Positions 8,386 through 17,806 of a DNA stretch of 64,000 nt are shown in pieces. The position numbers and the translations under genes are program-made. Origin of the DNA: Dissulfurirhabdus thermomarina (GTDB lineage: Bacteria; Desulfobacterota; Dissulfuribacteria; Dissulfuribacterales; Dissulfurirhabdaceae); assembly GCF_012979235.1 (NCBI RefSeq), contig NZ_JAATWC010000005.1:62001-126000 (forward strand), in the 5' to 3' direction. Position 1 is the first letter of the stretch, and every line of letters begins with the position of its first letter. The notes beneath the pieces are model-generated. The model worked only from the letters and a program-made list of their open reading frames with translations, searched no databases and was not told the DNA's origin.

Positions 8386-10824
8386 TCAGGTCCTCAACCG
8401 GGCCTCGAAGTGTTCGAGCAGGCGCGCCACGAGGGGATCGTGGACGCGGGAGACCTCGTCTTCGGTGAGGGTCCGGTCCGGGGCCCGGTAGCGGAGCCGG
8501 AGCCCCACGCTCTTGGCCCCCCGGGGTATGGGCGGGCCCGTGTAGAAGTCGAAGACCTCCACCCGCTCCAGGGCCGGGACCTCGTGCCGGGTGACGAAAT
8601 CCACCAGCGCCCCGGCGGGGACGTCCGCCGGCACGATGACCGCCAGGTCCCGCTCCACGGCGGGGTGGCGCGGGATCGGGGCGTAGCGGCGCACCGTCCC
8701 GAAGCCGCCGCGGGCCACGGCCTCCGCCGAGACCTCGAACAGGAAGACGTCCTGGCGGATGTCCCATGCCGCCAGGACGTCGGGATGGACCTGGCCCACG
8801 TGGCCGTAGGGGTGCCGGCCGGAAGGATCGACAAAGGCCGCTGCGGTTCCCGGCGCGAGGTAGGGGACGTCGACCTCGAGGGAGAGCCGCCACGGGCAGC
8901 CGAGCCCGTCCAGGAGGGCCTCCACCACGCCCTTGACGTCGTGGAGGTCGACGGGATCCGGGGGGAAGGCCCATCCCGGGGGATGACGCCGCCCGGTCCA
9001 GAGGCCGGCGATCTGGAGGTGTTCCTCGGGCTGCCGGCCGTCTCCTACCGCCCAGAAGACCTTCCCGACCTCGAAGAGGCGCAGGTCCAGGCACCGGCGG
9101 GCGATGTTGCGGGAGGCGGCGCCGAGCAGCGAGGGCACCAGGGAGGTCCGGAGGATGGACTGGTCCTCGCTGAGGGGGTTGCGGAGCCGGACGGGACGGC
9201 TGCGGGGATCTCCGGGCGGCAGCCGGAGTCGGCCCGGAGAATCGGGGGCGTCGAAGCTGTAGGAGACGATCTCGTCGAGGCCGCAGGCGGTGAGGAGCCG
9301 GCGGGTCTCCGTCGCCAGGCGCTGGAGGTCGCCGGCGGGGCGGGTCTCCAGTGCCCCTGCCGGGGTCCGGGTCCGGATCCGCCCGTAGCCGTGGAGGCGG
9401 GCGATCTCCTCCACGAGATCCACCGCCTCCCGGACGTCGTGTCGGAAGGACGGAGGCCGCACCCGGAGGGTCTTTCCGCGGCCGGTGCCGGCCGCCTCCA
9501 CCTGCATGGAGGCCCGGCGGAGCAGGCGGGCCATGGTGGCGGCGGAGAGGTTGGTCCCGAGGAGGCGGTTTGCCCGCGAGGGCCGGAGCGCGATCTCCGG
9601 GGGCGCAAAGGGCGCGGGATAGAGATCCACCGGGGGGGCCGCCACGCGGGCGCCGGCCACCTCCGCCAGGAGGCGCACGGCCCGCCCCAGGGCCGCCGGG
9701 ACGCCTTCCGGGTCGGTCCCCCGCTCGAAGCGGTAGGAAGACTCGGTGGAGAGCCGGAGCGCCCGGGCGGTGCGGCGGACCTGGCGCGGCTCGAACCAGG
9801 CGCTCTCCAGGAGGATCCGCGTCGTGGCCCCGGTGACCTCGCTTTCGGCGCCGCCCATGACCCCGGCGACGGCCACCGGCCTCCGGCGGTCGGCGATGAC
9901 CAGCATGCCGGCCTGGAGGGCGCGGACCTTCCCGTCGAGGGTGGCGATGTGCTCCGCCTCGGCGGCGGGCCGGACGACGATGGCGGGTCCGTCCAGGCGG
10001 TCGAGGTCGAAGGCGTGGAGGGGCTGGCCCGTCTCGAGAAGGACGTAGTTGGTGACGTCCACCACGTTGTTGATGGGGCGGATGCCGCCGGCCCGGAGGC
10101 GGCGCTGCATCCACGCCGGGGAGGGGCCGACGCGGATTCCCTCGAGGACGGCGGCGGCGTACCGTCCGCAGGCCTCGGGGGCGTCGATGCGCACCGGGAT
10201 CACCGGGCCGCCGGCGCCCGCCGCGGGAGCCGGCGGCGGGGAGAGGTCGGGACCGCCCGGTTCCAGGCCGTAGACGGCGGCGACCTCCCGGGCCACGCCG
10301 AGCACGCTCAGGCAGTCGGCACGGTTGGGGGTCACCCCGATCTCGAGGATCCAGTCCTCGAGGCCCAGGAGGTCGGCCAGCGGGCGGCCGGCCAGCGGGC
10401 GGCGCCCGGCGGCGGCCAGATCCACGATGCGGTCGGCGACCTCCCCGATGCCCAGCTCCGCCTCCGAGCAGAGCATTCCCTCGGAACGCGCCCCGGCGAC
10501 GGTGGCCGCCGCCACCCGCCGCTCGTCCGGGAGCACGGCGCCGGGGAGGGCCAGGGCCGTCCAGAGGCCCGGGGCGGCGTTGGGCGCCCCGCAGACCACC
10601 TGGAGCCGGCGGTTCCCGGCGTCCACCCGGCAGAGTTTGAGGCGGCCGTCTTCGGCCAGGGGCCCGGCCTCGATCACCCGGACGGCCACCACTCGGGCGA
10701 GCCCGTGCCAGGCGTCCTCGACGCCTTCCACCTCGAGGCCCGCCATGGTGAGGTCCGTCGCCAGGCGCTCCACGCCGACGCGGAACGGGACGAACTCTTT
10801 GAGCCAGGAGGTGAGGACGCGCAT
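8386..10824 (-). CDS. pheT: Phenylalanine--tRNA ligase beta subunit
   Basis: 812 residues, normal for the bacterial subunit. It starts MRVLTSWLKEFVPF, has the tRNA-binding OB domain (about 40-150), B3/B4 editing domain, B5 domain with NRLLGTNLS, the catalytic-like core (SYSFDAPDS) and the C-terminal ferredoxin-fold anticodon domain (HPAVERDLAVIV). With PheS it forms the alpha2-beta2 enzyme charging tRNA-Phe and proofreading mis-attached tyrosine. It follows pheS by 13 bases and abuts ihfA. Confidence 0.97.
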   Translation of the reverse strand: MRVLTSWLKEFVPFRVGVERLATDLTMAGLEVEGVEDAWHGLARVVAVRVIEAGPLAEDGRLKLCRVDAGNRRLQVVCGAPNAAPGLWTALALPGAVLPDERRVAAATVAGARSEGMLCSEAELGIGEVADRIVDLAAAGRRPLAGRPLADLLGLEDWILEIGVTPNRADCLSVLGVAREVAAVYGLEPGGPDLSPPPAPAAGAGGPVIPVRIDAPEACGRYAAAVLEGIRVGPSPAWMQRRLRAGGIRPINNVVDVTNYVLLETGQPLHAFDLDRLDGPAIVVRPAAEAEHIATLDGKVRALQAGMLVIADRRRPVAVAGVMGGAESEVTGATTRILLESAWFEPRQVRRTARALRLSTESSYRFERGTDPEGVPAALGRAVRLLAEVAGARVAAPPVDLYPAPFAPPEIALRPSRANRLLGTNLSAATMARLLRRASMQVEAAGTGRGKTLRVRPPSFRHDVREAVDLVEEIARLHGYGRIRTRTPAGALETRPAGDLQRLATETRRLLTACGLDEIVSYSFDAPDSPGRLRLPPGDPRSRPVRLRNPLSEDQSILRTSLVPSLLGAASRNIARRCLDLRLFEVGKVFWAVGDGRQPEEHLQIAGLWTGRRHPPGWAFPPDPVDLHDVKGVVEALLDGLGCPWRLSLEVDVPYLAPGTAAAFVDPSGRHPYGHVGQVHPDVLAAWDIRQDVFLFEVSAEAVARGGFGTVRRYAPIPRHPAVERDLAVIVPADVPAGALVDFVTRHEVPALERVEVFDFYTGPPIPRGAKSVGLRLRYRAPDRTLTEDEVSRVHDPLVARLLEHFEARLRT

Positions 10825-10837
10825 GACCGGGTCTTTC

Positions 10838-12200
<1,363 letters not shown>

Positions 12201-12357
12201 GACGTGTGGACTCCTTGATCGATGGCCTTTCGGGAGGCCGCCGGCGGCGGGGTCCTTCGGGGCACCGCCTCATCCCTCGAAGTCTCCGCGCCGTGGGGCC
12301 TGCGCCTCGCGTGCGGCCATCTCTAATCTTGTCTGGTTCAGCGTCCTCTCGGTTGAC

Positions 12358-12516
12358 GGCGTCGCAAAAATCGCCAAGCGGGACGCTTGACGGCGGTGCC
12401 TCCCATCGCATCGTCACTGCGGCGTACCCTTGCGTACGCCTCGGTCCTCGCGAGGGTTGCGCCTTGCGTTTGGCGATTCTCGCTTAGCCCTCCACTCAGA
12501 GACCTTTTGCGACGCC
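12358..12516 (+). repeat. Interspersed palindromic repeat, copy A (between rpmI and rplT)
   Basis: Terminal inverted repeats are perfect over 12 bases: GGCGTCGCAAAA (12358-12369) and TTTTGCGACGCC (12505-12516). Inside, ATCGCCAAGCG pairs approximately with GTTTGGCGATT. The 159-base unit has no ORF of its own and is bounded by rpmI and the remaining rplT leader (12201-12357), where I see nothing else recognisable. It resembles a MITE- or REP-type element; related copies lie at 12820, 19729 and 19877. Confidence 0.75.
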
Positions 12517-12518
12517 TA

Positions 12519-12716
12519 TCAGAGATAGGGCACCATGCGCTGCACGGAGCGGACCCGGGTCTCGTCCACCAGCTGGTCCTGGCGGAGACGGCGCTTCCGC
12601 TTCCGGCTCTTGTGGGTCAAGAGGTGGCTCTTGCCCGACTTGAAGTGGGCGTACTTGCCCGACCCGGTCTTGTGAAAGCGCTTGGCGGCGGCCCGCTTTG
12701 TCTTGATCTTCGGCAT
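12519..12716 (-). CDS. rpmI: 50S ribosomal protein L35
   Basis: 65 residues, full length: MPKIKTKRAAAKRFHKTGSG, then HLLTHKSRKRKRRLR and an ending of RMVPYL. It is a small basic protein of the large subunit, encoded between infC and rplT as in most bacteria. The ATG at 12716 is the only sensible start; the longer upstream frame reads through the neighbouring repeat. The stop lies only 2 bases from repeat copy A. Confidence 0.96.
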   Translation of the reverse strand: MPKIKTKRAAAKRFHKTGSGKYAHFKSGKSHLLTHKSRKRKRRLRQDQLVDETRVRSVQRMVPYL

Positions 12717-12819
12717 CTTCAGTTCTCCCCGTGGCGGTGCGTGTTCGCCGGACGTCCTCCCTGCCGGGGACGGTGGGCTGGCGCAAGATGTACCCTGTCC
12801 GGGCGCTTTTTTCAATCCT

Positions 12820-12956
12820 GATGGCGTCGCGACAATCGCCAAGCGGGATCCGAGCCCCTCGAGCCCCCGGGTACGCCTCGTTCCTCGCGAGGGGCTCGCC
12901 TTGCGTTTGGCGATTTTTGCCGAGCCATCCACTCAGAGGACTTTTGCGAGGCCATC
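12820..12956 (+). repeat. Interspersed palindromic repeat, copy B (between infC and rpmI)
   Basis: GATGGCGTCGC at the left end pairs with GCGAGGCCATC at the right end with one mismatch; inner arms AATCGCCAAGCG and CGTTTGGCGATT pair, with CGAGCCCCTCG and CGAGGGGCTCG further in. The transcript could fold into one long hairpin. The rest of the 356-base gap between rpmI and infC (12717-12819 and 12957-13072) shows no gene or clear signal. Confidence 0.75.
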
Positions 12957-13072
12957 TTCAACTTCCGCCGGCAAAGCACTCTGAAGCCCCGGCACTTCGC
13001 ACCCGGCGCCCGGCATCCCTTCCGGGAGCGGTGGGCGTGTTCCGATCCGGCCGCGCCCCGCCCGGCCGGGTG

Positions 13073-13594
13073 CTAGTTTTCCTTGAGGGGCGCCAGGATC
13101 ATGTGCATGATGCGCCCCTCCATGTTGGGCATATGCTCGACGCGGGCGACGTCGGCGAATTCCTCGGCCACCCGTTCCAGTATCTCCCGGCCGATGTTGC
13201 TGTGGACGATCTCGCGACCGCGGAAGGTCATGGTCACCTTCACCTTGTTGCCTTCTTCCAGGAAGCGCCGGATCCGGCCCTTCTTGACGTTCATGTCGTG
13301 GACGTCCGTCCGGGGCCGCATCTTGACCTCCTTGAGCTGGATGAAGGTCTGCTTCTTCCGGGCCTGCTGGGCCTTCTTGCTCTGCTCGTACTTGAACTTC
13401 CCGTAGTCCATGATCCGGCAGACCGGCGGTTCGGCGTTGGGTGCCACCTCCACCAGGTCCAGGCCGGCATCCTCGGCCGTGGCCAAGGCCTGTTCCAGGG
13501 GCACGACCCCCAGCTGCTGGCCGTCGGCGGCGATGAGCCGAACCTCCAGGGCCCGGATGGCCCGATTGACCCTGACACGTTTTTCCTGAGCGAT
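13073..13594 (-). CDS. infC: Translation initiation factor IF-3, starting at a rare AUC codon
   Basis: 173 residues. The N-terminal domain reads IAQEKRVRVNRAIRALEVRLI and the C-terminal domain has RPRTDVHDMNVKKGRIRRFL and the ending PNMEGRIMHMILAPLK. IF-3 binds 30S subunits and proofreads start codons. No ATG, GTG or TTG lies in frame upstream of the conserved N-terminus; a strong GGGAGGTG site lies 6 bases before ATC at 13594, exactly where family N-termini begin (IA-E-RVN). A GTG at 13504 would delete the first 30 conserved residues. Escherichia coli infC uses AUU for autoregulation, so an AUC start here is plausible. Confidence 0.93.
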   Translation of the reverse strand: MAQEKRVRVNRAIRALEVRLIAADGQQLGVVPLEQALATAEDAGLDLVEVAPNAEPPVCRIMDYGKFKYEQSKKAQQARKKQTFIQLKEVKMRPRTDVHDMNVKKGRIRRFLEEGNKVKVTMTFRGREIVHSNIGREILERVAEEFADVARVEHMPNMEGRIMHMILAPLKEN

Positions 13595-13679
13595 ATCACA
13601 CCTCCCGCTTGGCGTCCGCGGCCCGGCGGGGGCTGTCGGCCACCCCGGCGCCGCTGTGATGCATGGTTCCTCTCGACCC

Positions 13680-13709
13680 CTTATAAACCGTTTCCGATCT
13701 GCGTGTCCA
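13680..13709 (-). promoter_or_regulatory. Candidate internal promoter for infC-rpmI-rplT-pheST
   Basis: On the minus strand TGGACA (13709-13704), 18 bases and TATAAG (13685-13680), about 80 bases before the infC start, in an otherwise very GC-rich gap between thrS and infC. A separate promoter for infC inside the thrS operon is known in other bacteria. Confidence 0.5.
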
Positions 13710-13799
13710 TGGCGACGCGGCGGAGAAGACCCCCGGCCGGCCGCTGCTCACCCCTCCGGGCCCCTTGCCGCCGCCGGCCCCGTTGCCTCCACGAGTCGC

Positions 13800-15758
13800 T
13801 CACGCGGCGGCCGCCTCCGTGAAGGGCCGCCGGCATTCCGTCTCGAGGAGGGAGACGAACTCGTCCAGGGAGAGGGCTTCGAGGGTCTCGCCCTTGTGCC
13901 GGCGGGGGCTCACCGTCCGATCGGCGGTCTCCCGGTCGCCGACGACGAGCATGTAGGGCACCTTCTCCACCTGGGCGTCGCGGATCTTGCGGCCGAGTTT
14001 CTCGTTTCGCAGGTCCGTCTCGGCGCGGAAACCCGCCGCCGTGAGCCGCTCGGCCACCTCCGCGGCCCAGGCGTCGTGGCGGTCGGTCACGGTGAGGACC
14101 CGGCACTGGACCGGGGCGAGCCACAGGGGAAAGGCCCCGGCGTAGTGCTCGATGAGCACCCCGATGAAGCGCTCGAGGGAGCCGAGCAGCGCCCGGTGGA
14201 TCATGATGGGGGCGTGGGGTCGGCTGTCTTCCCCCGCGTAGCGGACCTCGAAACGTTCCGGCAGGTTGAAGTCCACCTGGATGGTGGAGCATTGCCAGGA
14301 GCGGTCCAGGCAGTCGCGGATCTTGATGTCGATCTTGGGCCCGTAGAAGACACCCTCGCCCGGGTCCACCTCGAAGGCGAGCCCGCGCCGCTCCAGGGCG
14401 CTTCGGAGGGCGCCCGTGGCCCGTTCCCAGTTGTCCTCGGTGCCGACGTATTTCTCCGGACGGGTGGAGAGGTAGATGTCGTAGCGGTCGAAGCCGAAGA
14501 CCCGGAGCATGTAGAGGGTCATGTCCAGGATGGCGTCGATCTCCCCCTCCAGCTGGTCGGGGCGGCAGAAGACGTGGGCGTCGTCCTGGGTGAAGCCGCG
14601 TACCCGCATGAGGCCGTGGAGGGTCCCGGTCCGCTCGTAACGGTAGACGGTGCCCAGCTCGCACCAGCGGAGCGGCAGCTCCCGGTAGCTCCGGCGCCGG
14701 GAGTTGTAGACCGCGATGTGGAAGGGGCAGTTCATGGGCTTGATCTGGTAGCGGACCTCGTCGATCTCCATGGGCGCGTACATGCTCTCCGCGTAGAAGT
14801 CGAGGTGGCCGCTGGTCTTCCAGAGGTCGCGGCGGGCGATGTGCGGGGTAAAAAGCATGCCGTAGCCCCGGCGCCGGTGCTCTTCGCGCCAGAAGTCCTC
14901 GATGGCCCGCCGGAGCGCCGCGCCCCGGGGATGCCAGAGGATGAGGCCGGGGCCGACCTCGTCCTGGATGGAGAAGAGGTCGAGCTCCTTGCCGAGGCGG
15001 CGGTGGTCCCGCTTCCGGGCCTCCTCCAGGTGCTTCAGGTGGCGCTTGAGGGCCTTGGCGTCGAAGAAGGCCGTGCCGTAGATCCGCTGGAGCATGGGGC
15101 GCTTCTCGTCCCCGCGCCAGTAGGCCCCGGCGGTGTGGAGGAGCCGCACCGCGGCCACGTGGCCGGTGTGGGGCAGGTGCGGCCCCCGGCACAGGTCCGC
15201 GAAGCCGCCCTGTTCGTAGACCGAGACGGATTCGTGCCCCTCGCGGGCGAGATCGTCCAGGAGCTCCAGCTTGTAGGCCTCGCCCCGACCGGCGAAGAAA
15301 CGCCGGGCCTCGTCCATGGAGAGGTCGCGCCGGGTGACGGGCTCCCCGGCCCGTATGATCTCCGCCATGCGCTCTTCGATGCGCTCGAGGTCTTCGGGCG
15401 TGAACGGGGTCTCGCGGTCGAAGTCGTAGTAGAAGCCGTTCTCGATGGCGGGGCCGATGCCGAGCTTCGTCCCGGGAAAGAGCTCCTGGACCGCCTGGGC
15501 GAGGACATGGGCGGCGGTGTGGCGCAGGGTTTCCAGGGCCGCCTCGTCGCCGGCGAAGACCCCCTCCACCGCGGCGCCGTCGTGGAGGGGGGCGGCGAGA
15601 TCGCGCAGCTCGCCGTCGACCCGGGCCAGGACCAAGCGCTTGGCCCGCTTCGGCCCGAGGGCTTCCTCGAGGAGGCGGCCCGCCGGGGTGCCGGCCGGGA
15701 TCTCGCGGCGGGCACCGTCGGGAAGGGTCACGGTGATGGTCTCTGCTGCGGATGTCAC
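13800..15758 (-). CDS. thrS: Threonine--tRNA ligase
   Basis: 652 residues. Domains in order: TGS (about 5-68), editing domain with the metal-binding pattern RHTAAH (residues 79-84) and later RGPHLPHTG, class II catalytic core with GPGLILWHPRGA, MNCPFHI, and RVRGFTQDDAHVFC, and an anticodon-binding domain (APVQCRVLTV to the end). It charges tRNA-Thr and edits seryl-tRNA. The start chosen is GTG at 15758 (VTSAAETITVTLPDG), because upstream in-frame codons run back through the tRNA-Val gene. A hairpin with a T-rich tail lies in the leader. Confidence 0.96.
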   Translation of the reverse strand: MTSAAETITVTLPDGARREIPAGTPAGRLLEEALGPKRAKRLVLARVDGELRDLAAPLHDGAAVEGVFAGDEAALETLRHTAAHVLAQAVQELFPGTKLGIGPAIENGFYYDFDRETPFTPEDLERIEERMAEIIRAGEPVTRRDLSMDEARRFFAGRGEAYKLELLDDLAREGHESVSVYEQGGFADLCRGPHLPHTGHVAAVRLLHTAGAYWRGDEKRPMLQRIYGTAFFDAKALKRHLKHLEEARKRDHRRLGKELDLFSIQDEVGPGLILWHPRGAALRRAIEDFWREEHRRRGYGMLFTPHIARRDLWKTSGHLDFYAESMYAPMEIDEVRYQIKPMNCPFHIAVYNSRRRSYRELPLRWCELGTVYRYERTGTLHGLMRVRGFTQDDAHVFCRPDQLEGEIDAILDMTLYMLRVFGFDRYDIYLSTRPEKYVGTEDNWERATGALRSALERRGLAFEVDPGEGVFYGPKIDIKIRDCLDRSWQCSTIQVDFNLPERFEVRYAGEDSRPHAPIMIHRALLGSLERFIGVLIEHYAGAFPLWLAPVQCRVLTVTDRHDAWAAEVAERLTAAGFRAETDLRNEKLGRKIRDAQVEKVPYMLVVGDRETADRTVSPRRHKGETLEALSLDEFVSLLETECRRPFTEAAAA

Positions 15759-15800
15759 GTCCTGGCCCTGCCTCTCGCGCCCGATCGCCGTGCCGGCTCC

Positions 15801-15853
15801 AAAAAGGAAAGAAAGGCACCTTCCACCCGGGAGAGGCGGAATGGATGCCTTTC
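15801..15853 (-). terminator. Terminator or attenuator between tRNA-Val and thrS
   Basis: On the minus strand GAAAGGCA (15853-15846) pairs perfectly with TGCCTTTC (15818-15811) and is followed by TTTCCTTTTT. The loop contains further complementary bases. It could end the tRNA-Val transcript or control read-through into thrS; no T-box specifier or antiterminator was recognised. Confidence 0.55.
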
Positions 15854-15895
15854 GGACCCCGGAGGGCCGGATGGAGGAAGATCGATAATTAAAAA

Positions 15896-15970
15896 TGGTA
15901 GGCGCGGGCGGGATCGAACCGCCGACTTCTACCGCGTCAAGGTAGCGCTCTCCCCCTGAGCTACGCGCCT
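15896..15970 (-). tRNA. tRNA-Val (anticodon GAC)
   Basis: On the minus strand: acceptor AGGCGCG pairs with CGCGCCT, D-arm GCTCAGGGGGAGAGC, anticodon stem CTACC/GGTAG with loop TTGACGC (anticodon GAC), T-loop TTCGATC. Discriminator A and encoded CCA (15898-15896) follow. It reads GUC and GUU. It is the first gene of the thrS transcription run. Confidence 0.95.
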
Positions 15971-16011
15971 TTGCTTTCGGCCCTTTCAAGTGTAAACCTG
16001 AAGCGATGCTG

Positions 16012-16040
16012 TTGATAACAGGATTCCCTGGGGCTGTCAA
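16012..16040 (-). promoter_or_regulatory. Sigma-70-type promoter for tRNA-Val and the thrS operon
   Basis: On the minus strand a perfect TTGACA (16040-16035), 17 bases and TATCAA (16017-16012) preceded by TGT (extended -10 type). The expected start is about 35 bases before the mature tRNA. This is the best candidate for the head promoter of the translation operon. Confidence 0.7.
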
Positions 16041-16124
16041 GGCGGCCGCCCCCCGGAAACGACCTTGATTCCGGGGCGTTCCGGCGGATCGGGCGGCGAG
16101 GGCGCGGGGGTGCGGCACGTGGGC

Positions 16125-16964
16125 ATGGAGCGGTTTCGGGCGGCCACCTTCAACGTCAACTCAGTGCGGGCGCGCCTGCCGGTGGTCCTCGGCTGGCTGG
16201 AGCGGCACGGGCCGGACGTCCTGTGCCTCCAGGAGACCAAGGTCTCCGACGCGGACTTCCCCGCCGGGGCCTTCCGGCGCCTGGGTTACGAGGTCGTCTT
16301 CCGGGGCATGAAGGGCTACAACGGGGTGGCGGTGGCCGCCCGCGGGCCCGTGGAGGCGGTCCGGACCGGGTTCGGAGATCCGGAGGACACCCCCGAGGAC
16401 CATGCCCGGCTCATCCGCCTTCGGGTCCGGGGGGTGGACGTGGTGAACACCTACGTCCCCCAGGGCCGGGCCGCCGATCATCCCCTCTTCCGGTACAAGC
16501 TCCGGTGGTTCGACCGCCTCCTGGACCTCTTCCGGCGGGAATACCGGCCGGAGCGCCCGCTCCTCTGGTGCGGTGACCTCAACGTGGCCCCGGAGCCTGC
16601 CGACGTCTACGCCCCGGAACGGCTCGCCGGCCACGTCTGCTTTCACCCCGAGGCCCGGGCGCGCCTGGCCCGGGTCACGGCCTGGGGGCTCGTGGACGTC
16701 TTCCGGAGGCACGTTCCCGGGCCCGGGCACTACACCTTCTTCGACTACCGGGTCCGCGGCGCCCTCGAGCGGAACCTCGGCTGGCGGATCGACCACGTGC
16801 TGGCCACGCCGCCCCTGGCGGCGGCCTCCGTGGCCGCCTTCATCGACCTGGAACCGCGGCGCGGGCCCCGGCCCTCGGACCACGCCGTTTTGGCCGCGGA
16901 CTTCGAGGGGGTGCCGGCCGGGGATCAGGCGGGCACCAGCCCCACGAGGTCGCGGGCCGCGTAG
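16125..16964 (+). CDS. xthA: Exodeoxyribonuclease III (AP endonuclease)
   Basis: 279 residues of the exonuclease-endonuclease-phosphatase fold: ATFNVNSVRAR, catalytic LQETK, GYNGVAV, WCGDLNVAP, RIDHVL and the final SDHAVL. XthA removes abasic sites and 3' blocks during base excision repair. The ATG at 16125 (MERFRAATFNVNS) fits family N-termini; an in-frame upstream ATG would add 20 low-complexity residues. The last 40 bases overlap the convergent HDOD gene, and the C-terminal 12 residues after VPAGDQ lie beyond the family core. Confidence 0.93.
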   Translation: MERFRAATFNVNSVRARLPVVLGWLERHGPDVLCLQETKVSDADFPAGAFRRLGYEVVFRGMKGYNGVAVAARGPVEAVRTGFGDPEDTPEDHARLIRLRVRGVDVVNTYVPQGRAADHPLFRYKLRWFDRLLDLFRREYRPERPLLWCGDLNVAPEPADVYAPERLAGHVCFHPEARARLARVTAWGLVDVFRRHVPGPGHYTFFDYRVRGALERNLGWRIDHVLATPPLAAASVAAFIDLEPRRGPRPSDHAVLAADFEGVPAGDQAGTSPTRSRAA

Positions 16965-17806
16965 AAGGCATCCAGGGATCGGGCGATGCACCGGTCGAGG
17001 CTCTCCCCGGAGAGGCCGAGCCGCTCGGCCAGGTCCGGGGCGATCCGGTAGCGGAAGGAATCGCCGTGGACGCCCATGCCGAGGGAGACGGCGAGGATGT
17101 TGCTGAGCGCCATGATCGCCGACAGATCGTCCTGGACGTAGAGGTCCGGGTCGTGGTGGTTGCGGACCGCCCGGCAGATCCCCGGGGGGAAGTTCCACTG
17201 GTGGAGGAGCTCGTAGCCGATGACGGCGTGGTCCGCGCCGAGGACCCGCCACTCCGCCTCGTCGAAGGGCAGGCGCTCCCGTTCCACCAAGAGCCGGATC
17301 TCCTCGAGGCGGATCCCGAGGTGGAGGTCGAGGACGATCTTGCCGAGGTCGTGGAGGAGGGCCGCCGTGAAGGGGAGCGAGGGCTCCCCGTGGCCCAGTT
17401 CCCCGGCCAGGATCTCGGCGGTCACGGCGCAGCCGATGGCGTGGGCCCACAGCTCCCGGGCCGTGAGGCCGTAGCCGTTCAGCGGGCGCGAGAGGTAGGG
17501 AAGGCTGGCGCTCACCATGAGGATCTGGCGGATTTGGTCCGTTCCGAGGAGGGCCAGCGCCGTCTGGAGGTTCGAAACCTGCTGGGGCAGGCCGAAGTGG
17601 GCCGAGTTGGTCACCCGGAGGATGTTGGCGGTGATGGCCTGGTCGTAGCGCAGGAGTTCCTCCACGTCGGCCATGGTGGCCATGGGATCGTCGAGGAGGG
17701 CCAGGGCCTTCTGCACCACCTCCGGGAAGGTGGGGACCTCGGTCAAGGTGTCGAAGACCCGCTCGAGGGTCATGTCGATCTGGAACACGCCGCCGGTGTC
17801 GTTCAC
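16925..17806 (-). CDS. HDOD-domain protein
   Basis: 293 residues, mostly one HDOD domain: PTFPEVVQKALALLDD near residue 25, then VTNSAHFGLPQQVSNLQTALALLG, shown here by NSAHFGLP, and AALLHDLGKIVLD. HDOD proteins are HD-related signalling proteins with roles in cell-cycle, chemotaxis or stress output; most are thought not to be active phosphodiesterases. It overlaps the CheD-like gene upstream by 4 bases (ATGA type), so the two are co-translated and may act together. Confidence 0.85.
   Translation of the reverse strand: MNDTGGVFQIDMTLERVFDTLTEVPTFPEVVQKALALLDDPMATMADVEELLRYDQAITANILRVTNSAHFGLPQQVSNLQTALALLGTDQIRQILMVSASLPYLSRPLNGYGLTARELWAHAIGCAVTAEILAGELGHGEPSLPFTAALLHDLGKIVLDLHLGIRLEEIRLLVERERLPFDEAEWRVLGADHAVIGYELLHQWNFPPGICRAVRNHHDPDLYVQDDLSAIMALSNILAVSLGMGVHGDSFRYRIAPDLAERLGLSGESLDRCIARSLDAFYAARDLVGLVPA

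Noticed and set aside
13291-13599. A GTG-started minus-strand ORF at the infC start
   Set aside because: Wrong frame; the IF-3 sequence is in the frame beginning at ATC 13594.
13656-15959. A 767-residue plus-strand ORF
   Set aside because: Antisense to thrS; composition is a shadow of the real gene.
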